Shown here: piece after piece, positions 1-8,882 of the stretch
Layout: each line of letters opens with the position of its first letter
Position numbering within the stretch: the first letter of the stretch is position 1
DNA from: Cryomorpha sp963836915
Lineage (GTDB): Bacteria > Bacteroidota > Bacteroidia > Flavobacteriales_D > Cryomorphaceae
DNA: 64,000 nt
Direction: 5' to 3'
Assembly (NCBI GenBank): GCA_963836915.1
Contig: CAWILH010000002.1
Span: forward strand, 3,720,001-3,784,000
The notes under the pieces: generated by a model
What the model was told of the DNA's origin: nothing
Databases searched by the model: none
Seen by the model: the letters and a program-made list of their open reading frames with translations, nothing else
Program-made: the position numbers and the translations under genes

Positions 1-727
1 CATTCATAGCAACCATCAGGCAGGCATATCAAATCTACTTCATCTTGTTCATCGATACTACCATACATTAAAATTTCTTCTCCTTGTTCAATTCGGTAAT
101 CAAGATCACCATGAAGATTGAAGTCGGCACTCACTCTGAGCAAAGTATCTTCGCAATAGGTGCACCCGAAATTTTCAGTGGCTAATTCCCAATAATTCAA
201 GGCTTCAGTATCTGTGCAGCCTAATACCCCGCATTGGCCGGGAATCGCCGAAACTTGGACTCGATAAAAATTGCTTGATGCTGGGGCAAATTGAATAAAA
301 GATTGCGGCCATCCGAACTCCGGAAAATACATAGATAGAAGATTAAACAGGCCAGGAATGGTCTCAGGGGTATGTACATCTATATAATAGCATAGTTCAG
401 GATCAACGCAGGCAGATAGAAAGTTATGGTATATCGATCCTGTGAATTGGTAGGTATAATGATCAAGTGTGTCTTGCTCGTCAATTGAAATAAGATATAT
501 TTCTGAGCCTATATTTGATGCTGCCAATTGGAGGGAGAACATCCGCTGAACCTTGCCATCTTCACAATTCAAGTGATAGATACATGTCGAGCTGTCAGGC
601 CATTACCGTTTTGACTATTATAATTCCATGCATCGGGATCATCGCAATAGCCTGCTTGCGCTTGACAATGGTTTGAAAAAAGGATTGAAAAAAGAGAAAT
701 CGCTAAGATTGAAAAGATATTTTTCAT
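1..727 (-). pseudogene. Secreted Cys-rich surface protein, frameshifted and cut by the window edge
   Basis: Reading leftwards from the ATG at 727, the first frame gives a signal peptide (MKNIFSILAISLFSILFSNH, then CQAQA) and a CDDPDAWNYN segment, and stops at 569-571. From about 590 to the window edge another frame stays open for about 195 codons. It contains GCTDTEALNYW and a later GCTYCED, resembling the GCTDPxAxNY...ATxDDGSC repeats of Bacteroidota surface proteins. One extra base in the ggcc run near 599-602 would join the frames, giving a DSSTC motif where the repeat family expects it. Function is unknown; extracellular location is inferred from the signal peptide. The C-terminus lies outside the window. 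The break may be a true mutation or a homopolymer sequencing error. Confidence 0.6.
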
Positions 728-921
728 GGTTGGAGTTTTAGAAGCCTAATGATATCCTATTCTCGATAGAGATCAAAGCTCGAACGTTTCAATTCTCTTG
801 AATATTGAAAAGCCACATCGATATAATTACAGGCTATTTATTTATTAATGTATTATAGTACAGTTATTTATAATTATGCCAAGTTGATCTATTGACCCAT
901 TTATCCACCGCAAAAAACATT

Positions 922-1260
922 TTATTCCAGATTCGTGAGAAGCAAAAAGAAGAAAATCGTGTAGATCATTTGGCTTCCTACCAATGCCCAATCTTTTTTC
1001 AGCGAAGTTCCAAAGATGAGAGCCGCTAAGAGCATGGAGCCAGTTGCAGATGCAATACGGAATTTGAAACCGATACTTAGACAGATACCCAAAACAAATT
1101 CCAAAGGCAGTAGTGCCAGGCAAAAAAGCTTTACTATTTCAATTGGCATAGATGTCCCTTCAAAACCAGCTGCCATCTTCTAGGTGAAACTGAGAAGCTT
1201 TGGTAGCCGCAAGAGCACAATGATCAATATTTTGACACCAATTCTGATCCTTGTAATCAG
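922..1260 (-). pseudogene. DoxX/MauE-like membrane protein remnant
   Basis: An 84-codon frame from the ATG at 1176 encodes about three hydrophobic segments with LPLEFVLGICLSIGF and KDWALVGSQMIYTIFFFLLL. This recalls the C-terminal half of DoxX/MauE-type membrane proteins. Upstream, the same frame continues past an in-frame TAG (1180-1182) into another hydrophobic stretch (ITRIRIGVKILIIVLLRLPK), which looks like the missing first helix. The family is normally about 120-150 residues. I read this as a gene interrupted by a stop codon. Family assignment is tentative and based on helix pattern only; it could instead be a short intact 84-residue protein. Confidence 0.35.
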
Positions 1261-1441
1261 GAAAGCGGGCTTGGCTTTATTGACTTTCTTGATGCGTATT
1301 TTTTTGTACTCAGACGTATCATAACTTTTTTTGAGCGCAGAGGCTTTCGAACCATTCCATAATTGAGTTTTTATGTTGATCCTAGTTTTTTCCTATGATT
1401 TTTTGCTTACAGCAAAAAGGATTTTTGGCTAGCTTCGCGCC

Positions 1442-1980
1442 ATGAAAATTTGGAAAATTACTGTAAGCTTCGTTTTTTTGATCAGCACATTATCGGGATA
1501 TTCTCAAAATGTTGGCTGGAAAATCCTTGATGATTATGAGATTCATTTCGATGGTTCGGGCGCCGAAGGGACTTTCCGCGGACTTGCGGGAACCATCGTT
1601 TTTGATCCGGAGCAACTGCCCGCTTCGGGTTTCGATGTCACCATAGATGTGTCTACCATCTCTACCGGCAATGATACCAAAGATGGTCATGCCACTGGCG
1701 AAAAGTGGTTTGACGAATCCATGTATCCAAAGATTCGATTCAAAACGACCGAAATTGTAAAAGCCGATAGTGGTTATTTGGCCAAAGGCATGATGAGCAT
1801 TCACGGATTTGAGAAAAAGACTTCCATTCCTTTTAATTATGAAAGTACCGGGCCAGCACTGGGATTTTTACGGGCAATCTTACCATAGACCGGGAAGAGT
1901 TCGGCATCGATGGCGGGTTTTTCGGATTCTCTGTAGGAGATGATTTTGAAGTTGATTTAAAAGTACCCGTGTCAAAATAA
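1442..1980 (+). pseudogene. YceI-family lipid-binding protein, single-base frameshift
   Basis: The first frame (1442-1888) has a signal peptide ending near SGYSQ and a YceI-type barrel: FRGLAGTIVFDPEQL, then DVSTISTGNDTKDGHATGEKWFD and FKTTEIV. It then runs into a short unrelated tail. A neighbouring frame gives GNLTIDREEFGIDGG, GFFGFSVGDDFEVDLKVPVSK and a stop at 1978-1980, the expected C-terminal strands of YceI (NLTIxREEFG...VxLxV). Restoring one g in the ggg run at about 1860 joins the halves into a 179-residue protein, normal for the family. YceI proteins are periplasmic lipocalin-like binders of isoprenoid-type lipids. Frameshift by mutation or by sequencing error cannot be told apart here. 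Confidence 0.8.
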
Positions 1981-2019
1981 ATAAGCAGTTGAATCCTTTT
2001 CAGGAAAAAAATCTACACG

Positions 2020-2412
2020 ATGAAAATATCTGGTAAGTTTGAAGTAAAAATGGATCCACAAACACCCGGTTTTGAAGGCAAAGATGGCCTGCAAATTGGG
2101 CGCTTTGGCTTAGCTAAAACCTTTCATGGTGAGCTGTCGGCAACGAGCCAGGGAGAGATGATAAGTGCCATGACCCCCGTAAAAGGATCGGCCGGTTATG
2201 TTGCGATCGAACAAGTATCTGGTACGCTCGCCGGAAAGAAGGGAAGCTTTGCCCTTCAGCACTATGGCATCATGGATGAAAGCAGGGATCGGCTGATACT
2301 CGAAGTGATCCCGGGCTCGGGGAGTGGCGAATTGGCAAGCATCAAGGGTGCCATGAAGATACTCCGCGACGAGCAAGGCCATACCTATGAGTTTGAGTAT
2401 AGTTTTGTTTAA
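2020..2412 (+). CDS. DUF3224 family protein
   Basis: This 130-residue protein has no signal peptide. It opens with MKISGKFEVKMDPQ and has the features of the DUF3224 beta-barrel family: KTFHGELSATSQGEM, an SAGYVAIEQVSGTLAGKKGSF segment, LQHYGIMD, and a terminal GSGELASIKGAMKI. Length and motif order fit the family, which adopts an allene-oxide-cyclase-like barrel; no biochemical role is established for it. It follows the YceI gene by 39 bases, so the two may be cotranscribed. The ATG at 2020 is preceded by a purine-rich stretch (caggaaaaaa), supporting this start. Confidence 0.8.
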   Translation: MKISGKFEVKMDPQTPGFEGKDGLQIGRFGLAKTFHGELSATSQGEMISAMTPVKGSAGYVAIEQVSGTLAGKKGSFALQHYGIMDESRDRLILEVIPGSGSGELASIKGAMKILRDEQGHTYEFEYSFV

Positions 2413-2586
2413 GCCAATTTTTCAATAGGTTGCCGACCAATACTGCTTCGGCACGATTCCATTAATATCCGCATCCCGCGCTGTGTCGCCAAGCCGACAC
2501 CTGTCAATCCTTGCTCCTTCTGTGATAATTTCGTGATAAATTGATGGCACCTTTGCCCCAAGAAATCAATAAAAATTATACACGTA

Positions 2587-3057
2587 ATGAAAACTTTACT
2601 TTGGGCTATGGCCCTTTTATTATTCGTCTTTACTTCTTGCGAAGATGATGACAGCGACGACGCTCCAACCCCGATTATGGTTGATTCTTCCATGCCTAAT
2701 GGAACTTTCACAAGCAACCGCGCCGGAGCCTTTGTAGAACAAAATATGACCGGTAGCGCAGGTATGGCGCAGCTGGGTACTGATAGTCAAGGAACCCAAT
2801 TTCTTCGTTTTTCAAATGATTTCACTTCAAATTTTGGAACAGGTACCATAACGGTTTATTTGTCTGAGACCAATGAAGATTTAAATGATGTGTTTGACCC
2901 TGCCAATGGCAATCCCGGGCTACGTATAGTGGCTCCCGTGACCAGCGGTGGTGAGAAGTTTTTTAAACTCGACCCAGCCGCAGGCGCAAACTTTGAATAT
3001 GTTATTCTCTGGTGTGCTTCGGCTTCTATTCCTTTTGGAAATGCTCCGCTGAACTAG
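2587..3057 (+). CDS. DM13-domain lipoprotein
   Basis: The 156-residue product begins with a lipoprotein signal (MKTLLWAMALLLFVFTSC, lipobox TSC) followed by an acidic linker EDDDSDD, typical of surface-exposed Bacteroidota lipoproteins. The remainder matches the DM13 pattern: GTFTSNRAGAFVEQN, an LRFSNDFTSNFGTGTITVYLSE core and a terminal KFFKLDP...FEYVILWC with a cysteine at the usual site. DM13 domains are proposed to be redox or electron-transfer modules. A stem-loop terminator follows at 3079-3110. The outer-membrane barrel gene downstream may be a functional neighbour, but they are separated by that terminator. Confidence 0.75.
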   Translation: MKTLLWAMALLLFVFTSCEDDDSDDAPTPIMVDSSMPNGTFTSNRAGAFVEQNMTGSAGMAQLGTDSQGTQFLRFSNDFTSNFGTGTITVYLSETNEDLNDVFDPANGNPGLRIVAPVTSGGEKFFKLDPAAGANFEYVILWCASASIPFGNAPLN

Positions 3058-3078
3058 TTGTTTTTTAGTGTGAATAAT

Positions 3079-3110
3079 CGGGTCGGCTAGTTTTCTGGTC
3101 GACCCGTTTT
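3079..3110 (+). terminator. Rho-independent terminator after the DM13 gene
   Basis: CGGGTCG (3079-3085) pairs with CGACCCG (3100-3106), with a 14-base loop, followed by TTTT. It lies 22 bases after the stop of the lipoprotein gene and before the next start at 3124. Confidence 0.7.
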
Positions 3111-3123
3111 AATTGGGAATTAC

Positions 3124-3968
3124 ATGAATAAAGCTATCGTTATTTTATTTCTGCTTTTTTCTCGCTACGGAGTTGCTCAGAGCGGATGGGTCAAGGAAAA
3201 CTATACAGCCAACTATCTTTCACATCGCTGAATTCTGAAGAATATTTTAACCTGAAAGGGCAGAAGCTCAGCACATCCGAGTTTCAACAAGAAAGTGTTT
3301 TGGTATATGGCGAATATGGGCTGGGACATAGGTTTGCTGCGGTGCTCAATTATGTGGCCTATAGATGGAATGCTTTTGAAACTACCGATAGAGTGTCCGG
3401 GTCTGGAGATGCTTTTATTGGTGTTCAATATGCCATTCTGAAAGATGATTTTCCACTATCCATTACTGTAGGGTCGGAGCTACCCATCGGAGCGTCTGAC
3501 CTAAAAGCGCAGAATAATAATAGCCCATTCGTAGATCAGATTAACCTTCCTACCGGTGATGGAGAGTGGAATGTCTGGAGCACATTGGCGCTCTCCCACT
3601 CTTTTCCAAAATTGAAAATGTACACCACACTATCTACAGGGTTTAATTACCGAACCGAATACGAAGGAAGCGACTTTAATAATCAGGTCAAATCCAATCT
3701 AGAGATTGGTTTCGAGCCTATAGAGAAGCTCTGGGTGCAAGCGCGACTGGGCGTATACGAAACCTTGGGTACCCCCGAAAGCGGCGTCGACTTTATACGC
3801 GGTGAAGGCACTGCCTTTACGACCTACGGTGTCGGGCTGGCGTATGATTTGTCTAAAGGGTTCGGTATTAATATGCACGGCACTTTTTATGGCGATTTTC
3901 TTATATCTCGAAAGAATATCTACAGCGCACCGGTAGTATCTGGTGGCATTTTTTATAAAATAGAGTAA
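3124..3968 (+). pseudogene. Outer-membrane beta-barrel protein, single-base frameshift
   Basis: The ATG at 3124 starts a signal peptide (MNKAIVILFLLFSRYGVAQ) followed by SGW, and that frame then stops at about 3232. A second frame carries GQGKLYSQLSFTSLNSEEYF and runs open to 3968 with alternating hydrophobic beta strands (FAAVLNYVAYRWN, MYTTLSTGFNYRTEY, GVGLAYDLSKGFGINMHGTF) and a terminal GGIFYKIE. One added g in the ggg run near 3187-3190 would give SGWGQGKLYSQLSF, a typical barrel start, and about 280 residues. Putative porin or transporter-like barrel of unknown substrate. It resembles in style the intact barrel gene at 6468. The frameshift may be a sequencing error. Confidence 0.7.
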
Positions 3969-3986
3969 AGGTTGTAGGGGTCAAGC

Positions 3987-5465
3987 TCAAGCAGAAATGG
4001 GCAACGAAAACCAAAACGTGGTCAGGCCACCTTTCTCACTTTTCACCTGAATAATGGATTGATGCATTTCTACGATTTTCTTTACTATAGCCAGTCCGAG
4101 CCCCGAGCTAAATTCTGCTTCGGTTTTAATGCTTTCACCAGAGCGGTAGAAACGGTCGAAAAGACACGGTAAGTCACTCGCTTCTATCCCGGCTCCGGTA
4201 TTTGTTACTGCGAGTTCCAGCTGGTTATTATTGCTCTTTGCTTCCAGCCGCACCGATCCATTTTCGGGGGTGTACTGAATGGCGTTTTCAAGTAAGTTTT
4301 GGATCACTCGCTGCATTAAGCCAATATCGGCCATGACCGATGGCGCTTTTGGGTCAATGCTCACTTGAAAGTCGATTTTTTTCTTCGCCGCGATCAGCGA
4401 AAATTCTTCGTGTGATTCTTCCAATAACTCCTGTAGTTTTACCGACTGCCGGTGCACTTCGATCTGCTGCGACTCAAACTTTGATAGCTCAAAAAGATCG
4501 GCTACGAGTTTCTTTAATTTCTCGCTGCTACGCAAAGCTATCTGAAGGTACTTTTTTTGCTCATCGGGTTTCAGCGACCCTGCTTTTATTAAGAGTGTAT
4601 CTATATAGCTGTGTATCACCGTTATGGGACTTCTAAGGTCATGTGATACATTGGCTATAAGTTCCCTACGCGAGTGGTCTACCTGTTTAAGGTCTTCCAT
4701 GTTAACCAGTATTGCGTCGGCCATTTGATTGAAAGTGCGACCTATTACAGCTATTTCATCATTGCTGGTTATAGGGACGCGCGCCTTATAATCCCCACTT
4801 TCAAAACGCTTCACCGTTTGCACAATGATCCGTAGGTTTTTAGTGAGGTAGTAGATGAGTATGATTCCGATCGCAAAGGCGCCCACGAGAGCTATCAAAA
4901 AGGTTGTGGTACCCACTTTTAAAAAGAAATCTGTGGAAAAAGCATTTGCGATAGCTTCATATTTTTCGCTTACCAAAACGATATATACATAGCCCTGCAA
5001 TTGATCTTGGGTACTGACTGCGGTGGTCGAAAAAACGGTTTTATTGCCCGGTTGGCGCGGGTCATCGCCCAATACGAATTCCTCGCCGCCAGTATCGATG
5101 AATTTTTGTGCCGGGGCGAGATCTATATTTTTCAAACGTACTTTTTTATCTAACACTACATAGGTCAATATTTGCCCATATGTGTCTATAAGATAGACTT
5201 CAATGCTAGGGTTTACTGCCATCATAGCGTGCATTATTTTCCCTACAGCTTCTTCATTCACTTTGCCGTTTTCAAAAGGTTGTACTTCGAGCAGCATGTG
5301 CCCGGCCACGTCCGCATTGAGCTTTTGGGTGGTCTGCTGATAGTACGTCCGACCTGCCTTGGCGGTAATAAACACGTAGGAAATCCCGAGTATAATGAGC
5401 ATCATCAGCAGGCCGAGCGAGAGCCGCCAGATAAGGCTGTTCCTTAATTTTGATTTTTCCATCAT
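3987..5465 (-). CDS. Sensor histidine kinase (HisKA/HATPase, HAMP)
   Basis: A 492-residue membrane kinase. It has a transmembrane helix at residues 13-33, an extracytoplasmic sensor region (about 34-180), a second helix (about 186-208), a HAMP-like linker with EIAVIGRTFNQMADAI (237-252), the dimerisation/phosphoacceptor helix ANVSHDLRSPITVI with His275, an N-box NLLENAIQYTP (Asn390), and G1 (TGAGI, about 423) and G2 (SSGLGLAI, about 453) boxes. It autophosphorylates on His275 and passes the phosphate to the response regulator encoded just upstream. The start overlaps that gene's stop by ATGA, indicating translational coupling. The signal sensed cannot be inferred. Confidence 0.95.
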   Translation of the reverse strand: MMEKSKLRNSLIWRLSLGLLMMLIILGISYVFITAKAGRTYYQQTTQKLNADVAGHMLLEVQPFENGKVNEEAVGKIMHAMMAVNPSIEVYLIDTYGQILTYVVLDKKVRLKNIDLAPAQKFIDTGGEEFVLGDDPRQPGNKTVFSTTAVSTQDQLQGYVYIVLVSEKYEAIANAFSTDFFLKVGTTTFLIALVGAFAIGIILIYYLTKNLRIIVQTVKRFESGDYKARVPITSNDEIAVIGRTFNQMADAILVNMEDLKQVDHSRRELIANVSHDLRSPITVIHSYIDTLLIKAGSLKPDEQKKYLQIALRSSEKLKKLVADLFELSKFESQQIEVHRQSVKLQELLEESHEEFSLIAAKKKIDFQVSIDPKAPSVMADIGLMQRVIQNLLENAIQYTPENGSVRLEAKSNNNQLELAVTNTGAGIEASDLPCLFDRFYRSGESIKTEAEFSSGLGLAIVKKIVEMHQSIIQVKSEKGGLTTFWFSLPISA

Positions 5466-6160
5466 AGATTGTCATTAAAGCGGTATCCTACTCCCCACGT
5501 AGTCAAGATATAGCGTGGCTTGGCATCATCCGGTTCTAGTTTTGCCCTGAGCCGGTTGATATGTGAATTAACGGTATGTTCATAGCCAGAAAACTCATAG
5601 CCCCATACCTTATTGAGCAGCTCTTTTCGGGTAAAACTTCTGCCAGGATAGCTGCATAGTATACAGAGCAGGTCAAATTCTTTTGGGGTAAGATCTACGA
5701 TCTGGTCACTTCGTTTCACTTGTCTTGTAGAGCGGTTTACCCTAATATCGGCTTGAGATAAGATTGTTTCTCGGGATACTGTGGCAGCGTTGAAGTGCTC
5801 CGAGCGTCGTATTATAGCCTTCACTCTGGCCAGTAATTCCCTGATGCCGAAGGGCTTGGTTAGGTAGTCGTCGGCGCCCGATTCGAGTCCAACCACCTTG
5901 TCGAGTTCTTCTGTTTTTGCGGTAAGCATAAGCACCGGTGTATGAATCTGGCGACTCCTTAACTGGCGACATACTTCAATGCCGTTCATCTTTGGTAGCA
6001 TGATATCCAGTATTATAAGGGCAAATTTTCTAGCACAGGCTTGTGCCAATGCATCGTCGCCATTGAATACACAGACCGGCTGGCAGCCGAAGTCGGTGAT
6101 GTGGAGCTTCAGTAAATCTGAAATGTCGGCATCATCCTCTACGATCAAAACCTGTTTCAT
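5462..6160 (-). CDS. OmpR/PhoB-family response regulator
   Basis: A 232-residue regulator. The receiver domain (1-115) has the acidic pair at positions 8-10, the phosphoacceptor Asp52 (LDIMLP), Thr80 and Lys102 (TKPF). A winged-helix DNA-binding domain follows (about 130-230) with DLTPKEFDLLCIL, SRKELLNKVWGY-type and SGYEHTVNSHINRLRAKLE segments and a terminal YILTTWGVGYRF. It is the partner of the histidine kinase whose start overlaps its stop by four bases. The 306-base upstream gap faces the barrel gene at 6468, which could be a regulatory target; that is inference from position. Confidence 0.95.
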   Translation of the reverse strand: MKQVLIVEDDADISDLLKLHITDFGCQPVCVFNGDDALAQACARKFALIILDIMLPKMNGIEVCRQLRSRQIHTPVLMLTAKTEELDKVVGLESGADDYLTKPFGIRELLARVKAIIRRSEHFNAATVSRETILSQADIRVNRSTRQVKRSDQIVDLTPKEFDLLCILCSYPGRSFTRKELLNKVWGYEFSGYEHTVNSHINRLRAKLEPDDAKPRYILTTWGVGYRFNDNL

Positions 6161-6467
6161 TTCGAGTTTCGGTTTGGCTCAGGTTTGGTTGATGGCTCAC
6201 CTGTATTGAGCTTAGATTGCTGCATCCGCTAAAAATCAGAATTTAAAATTGAACAAAAGAATGGCCAGCCGACATATTGGGATTCTGGTTAGCTGTTAAA
6301 CTTTTCAGCCGGATTCTATGTCTATTTTTACGTTTAATGAACTTGCTGATAAGGTATAACACTTCGCTTTGCTCTGATCGTGCCAGCGCAGTGATATAGT
6401 TCATTTGAGCCAGCATTAAATCTGCTGCCAGCTGCTATGCGTTACTATAGCGATAACCCTATTTACG
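6161..6467. other. Divergent intergenic region, two-component operon / barrel gene
   Basis: This 307-base gap separates the response regulator (leftward) from the barrel gene (rightward), so it must hold both promoters. I see no strong TAnnTTTG box, RNA gene or long repeat. A candidate weak promoter area (ggtataacacttcgctttgc) lies around 6351-6371. Confidence 0.4.
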
Positions 6468-7286
6468 ATGCTCAAGAGATTTTGCTTTTTACTTTGCTTT
6501 TTGTTTTCTGCGAGCTTCTGCTTTGCGCAAGCCCCTGTAGATGGTTTTTATCGTGGTCAGGGCGCCCTAGACATCGTCATGGGCGGGGGAATAAAAATCG
6601 GGAAGGGCTTTTATGCCGGTGAAGATGAGATCGCTTTGAAACGTGATATTATCAATGTCAATGCCTTTTTGGCGTATGGAATTCTCGATAATTTGGATGT
6701 CAATATATCCATTCCCTATTTAAAGATCAATGCGGTTGAATCTTTTCAAGATGGCAGTATTTATCTCAAGGCCAAGGTGCTGGAAGGCGCATTCGGAAAA
6801 GGTGCTTATTCGTTAAGTCTCGCTGCGGGTTATAGCCTGCCACTTGCAGCGTACGAGACCGAAGGCGGGAGCGCAATCGGCCAAGAAGCAAAGGTCATTG
6901 ATCTTAGGCCAGTGCTGCACTATCAATGGTCTACCGGTTGGTTTGCAACTGCCCAGGCTGGCTATCAATTTAAAAGTGATCCTACACCAGATTCGTTCAG
7001 CTCCGTGCTAAAAACCGGGCTGGCAGGTGACGAATTTTATTTTGACTGCTATTATGCGTATCAGCAGTCGGACGGTGGGTTGGATTATCGCGGCGATCCG
7101 ATGCCGCTCAGCTTTCGAGAGTTAGGTGTCGATTACCATAAAGTTGGAGTTTCTATTTATAAGCCAGTATTGGATTTTCTGGGTTTTTCAATTTCCGGTA
7201 GTTATGCTTTTGCCGGCCGTAATACCGATCGCACGATTGGGATCAATGCAGCAGCTGTTTTTAAGCTCGACTGCGCAGCGAAGTAA
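6468..7286 (+). CDS. Outer-membrane beta-barrel protein
   Basis: A 272-residue secreted protein with a clear signal peptide (MLKRFCFLLCFLFSASFCFA, cut near AQA). The mature part begins APVDGFYRGQGALDIVMGGG and then shows regular amphipathic strands (INVNAFLAYGILDNLDVNISIPYL, YSLSLAAGYSLPL, WFATAQAGYQF, LGFSISGSYAFAGR, IGINAAAVFKL), as expected for a 12-strand-range outer-membrane barrel of the transporter/phenol-degradation MetA style. No substrate can be named. It is divergent from the OmpR-type two-component operon, which may control it. No catalytic motifs are visible. Confidence 0.7.
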   Translation: MLKRFCFLLCFLFSASFCFAQAPVDGFYRGQGALDIVMGGGIKIGKGFYAGEDEIALKRDIINVNAFLAYGILDNLDVNISIPYLKINAVESFQDGSIYLKAKVLEGAFGKGAYSLSLAAGYSLPLAAYETEGGSAIGQEAKVIDLRPVLHYQWSTGWFATAQAGYQFKSDPTPDSFSSVLKTGLAGDEFYFDCYYAYQQSDGGLDYRGDPMPLSFRELGVDYHKVGVSIYKPVLDFLGFSISGSYAFAGRNTDRTIGINAAAVFKLDCAAK

Positions 7287-7740
7287 TCACCACGAAGAGA
7301 TAGCGTTCACACAAGATCAATTTCAAAGTTCGATTTTAAGCAATTGATTTCCAATTTTCTAATACGGGGTGAATTGTGAAGAGATCCAAGTGGTACGGTC
7401 AATTGTTTTCACAAACCATAGAAGTTCGCTCAACATTGTTTTACAAAACCATTCTGTTTTATTTGGAACGCCGCTTTTAGAGCGCATTGATTCTTATCTG
7501 CTAATGATGGATATGTGCAATCGATTTCCCGAAAGGTGGGGATTATTATATTTTTCTACAATACAATGATTTATAAAAATATCGATTTATATCCTTGATA
7601 GGAAATAAATGATTCCAGATGAACATATTGGCAACTGTTTGATCGTTTTTCGCAATACATTCTCCCAAGCATACCCTTCTGGCCAAGAAAGGCACTCTAA
7701 TTGACTAGGAGGGGTGAACTTAACTATTAAACTAAATATT
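7287..7740. other. Intergenic region without a recognisable gene
   Basis: This AT-rich 454-base gap holds only short frames lacking family signatures or ribosome-binding sites. An agGAGGgg stretch at about 7709-7714 lies roughly 26 bases before the ATG at 7741. No terminator hairpin or RNA gene was recognised. Confidence 0.5.
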
Positions 7741-8769
7741 ATGAAAACAACTTCGACTCGAATTGAAGATCGTATTAAGCAGCTTTCACATGTCTCATGG
7801 GGAGCTATCATTGCCGGATTTGTAGCGGCTCTGTCCATTATCTTTTTGCTCAACCTGCTTGGTGTGGGGATCGGTTTCGCATCCATTAATCCACTCGAAG
7901 AAAGTAATCCCTTGGAAGGCATAGGCATTGGTACCATCATCTGGTGGACGGTTTCTAACCTTATAGCCCTCTTTGTAGGCGGGATGATAGCCGGGCGGTT
8001 GGCCGGGCATTCTGATAAGATGGATGGTGCCATACACGGTTCTATAGCTTGGGGTGTATATGCATTGCTCTCGCTATACCTTCTTACCGCTGCGGTAGGT
8101 GGTATCTTTAGCGGCATTGCAGGGACTGCTGGCAGTTTGTTTGGTGGTGATCAGGCCAAGGTAATCGTTGATTATCAAAAAGCGCAGGCCGGCGGTGAAA
8201 AGAGCACTGCCCTGAGCCTAGACAAAGTGAAGCAGCAAATATTGCAAGTGGTCAATCAAGGTGAAGACCTGAACATATTACCTGAAGATGCATCGGGAGA
8301 AACTAAGGAAGCTTTGAAAAACAATGACATTACTGCAAAAGGAATAATCGGAAGCCTTGATGTCGATGAATTTATTGCCGACTTAGAATTTAATCTTGAC
8401 GACAATGGTGACCTAAAAATCACTACTGAAGGGAACGATAAATATTTCCAGAAGGAAAAACTTAAAAATTACCTTGCGGCAAATACAGAGCTGAGCGAAT
8501 CTGAAATCAATGGCTTGATTCAAAAGTGGGAAAAGAAAATAGATGATGCTGTGAAAAAAGCAGAAAGACTATATGCCGAAACGAAGCAGAAAGCCATTGA
8601 ATATGCTGATAAGGCCGCAGAAGCTATGGCCAAATTTAGTATCGCCGCATTCTTTGCCCTGCTCTTAGGTCTTGCTGCAGCAATGATTGGTGGAGCTGTC
8701 GGTGCCGATCAATTGGTTATCTATGAAGAAGAAGTAGAAGTGGAAACTACCACTGGACGACGGGTATAA
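7741..8769 (+). CDS. PhnA-like integral membrane protein
   Basis: From the ATG at 7741 (an in-frame ATG exists at 7714 but the MKTTSTRIEDRI start is the better N-terminus) the protein has 342 residues. It opens with LSHVSWGAIIAGFVAALSIIFLLNLLGVGIGFASI, then TIIWWTVSNLIALFVGGMIAGRLAGH and DGAIHGSIAWGVYALLSLYLL, matching the repeated-helix pattern of PhnA-like/YrzE-type membrane proteins. The family name does not imply phosphonate metabolism. A charged, helical ~180-residue insertion separates this from a last helix (FSIAAFFALLLGLAAAMIGGAVGA). The function is unknown; homologues are often general-stress membrane proteins. A terminator follows at 8816. Confidence 0.6.
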   Translation: MKTTSTRIEDRIKQLSHVSWGAIIAGFVAALSIIFLLNLLGVGIGFASINPLEESNPLEGIGIGTIIWWTVSNLIALFVGGMIAGRLAGHSDKMDGAIHGSIAWGVYALLSLYLLTAAVGGIFSGIAGTAGSLFGGDQAKVIVDYQKAQAGGEKSTALSLDKVKQQILQVVNQGEDLNILPEDASGETKEALKNNDITAKGIIGSLDVDEFIADLEFNLDDNGDLKITTEGNDKYFQKEKLKNYLAANTELSESEINGLIQKWEKKIDDAVKKAERLYAETKQKAIEYADKAAEAMAKFSIAAFFALLLGLAAAMIGGAVGADQLVIYEEEVEVETTTGRRV

Positions 8770-8815
8770 CGTTCAGAGCAACCCGTTTTTAACCCTAGTT
8801 GGTTTAAAATTTAGG

Positions 8816-8842
8816 ACGCCGGAAATTTATCCGGCGTTTTTT
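8816..8842 (+). terminator. Rho-independent terminator after the PhnA-like gene
   Basis: ACGCCGGA (8816-8823) pairs perfectly with TCCGGCGT (8830-8837) around a 6-base loop and is followed by a T-run. It is 46 bases beyond the stop codon. Confidence 0.9.
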
Positions 8843-8882
8843 ATGACCTGCCGACTACTATTTTACCTTCGTGTTGTTAGGT

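Noticed and set aside
7369..7569. A 66-codon frame in the gap before the PhnA-like gene
   Set aside because: No ribosome-binding site, signal or family pattern.
8871..8882. GTG start for the photolyase gene
   Set aside because: It overlaps a promoter-like taccttcg element and adds residues not expected before the conserved IFWFKRDLRL start.
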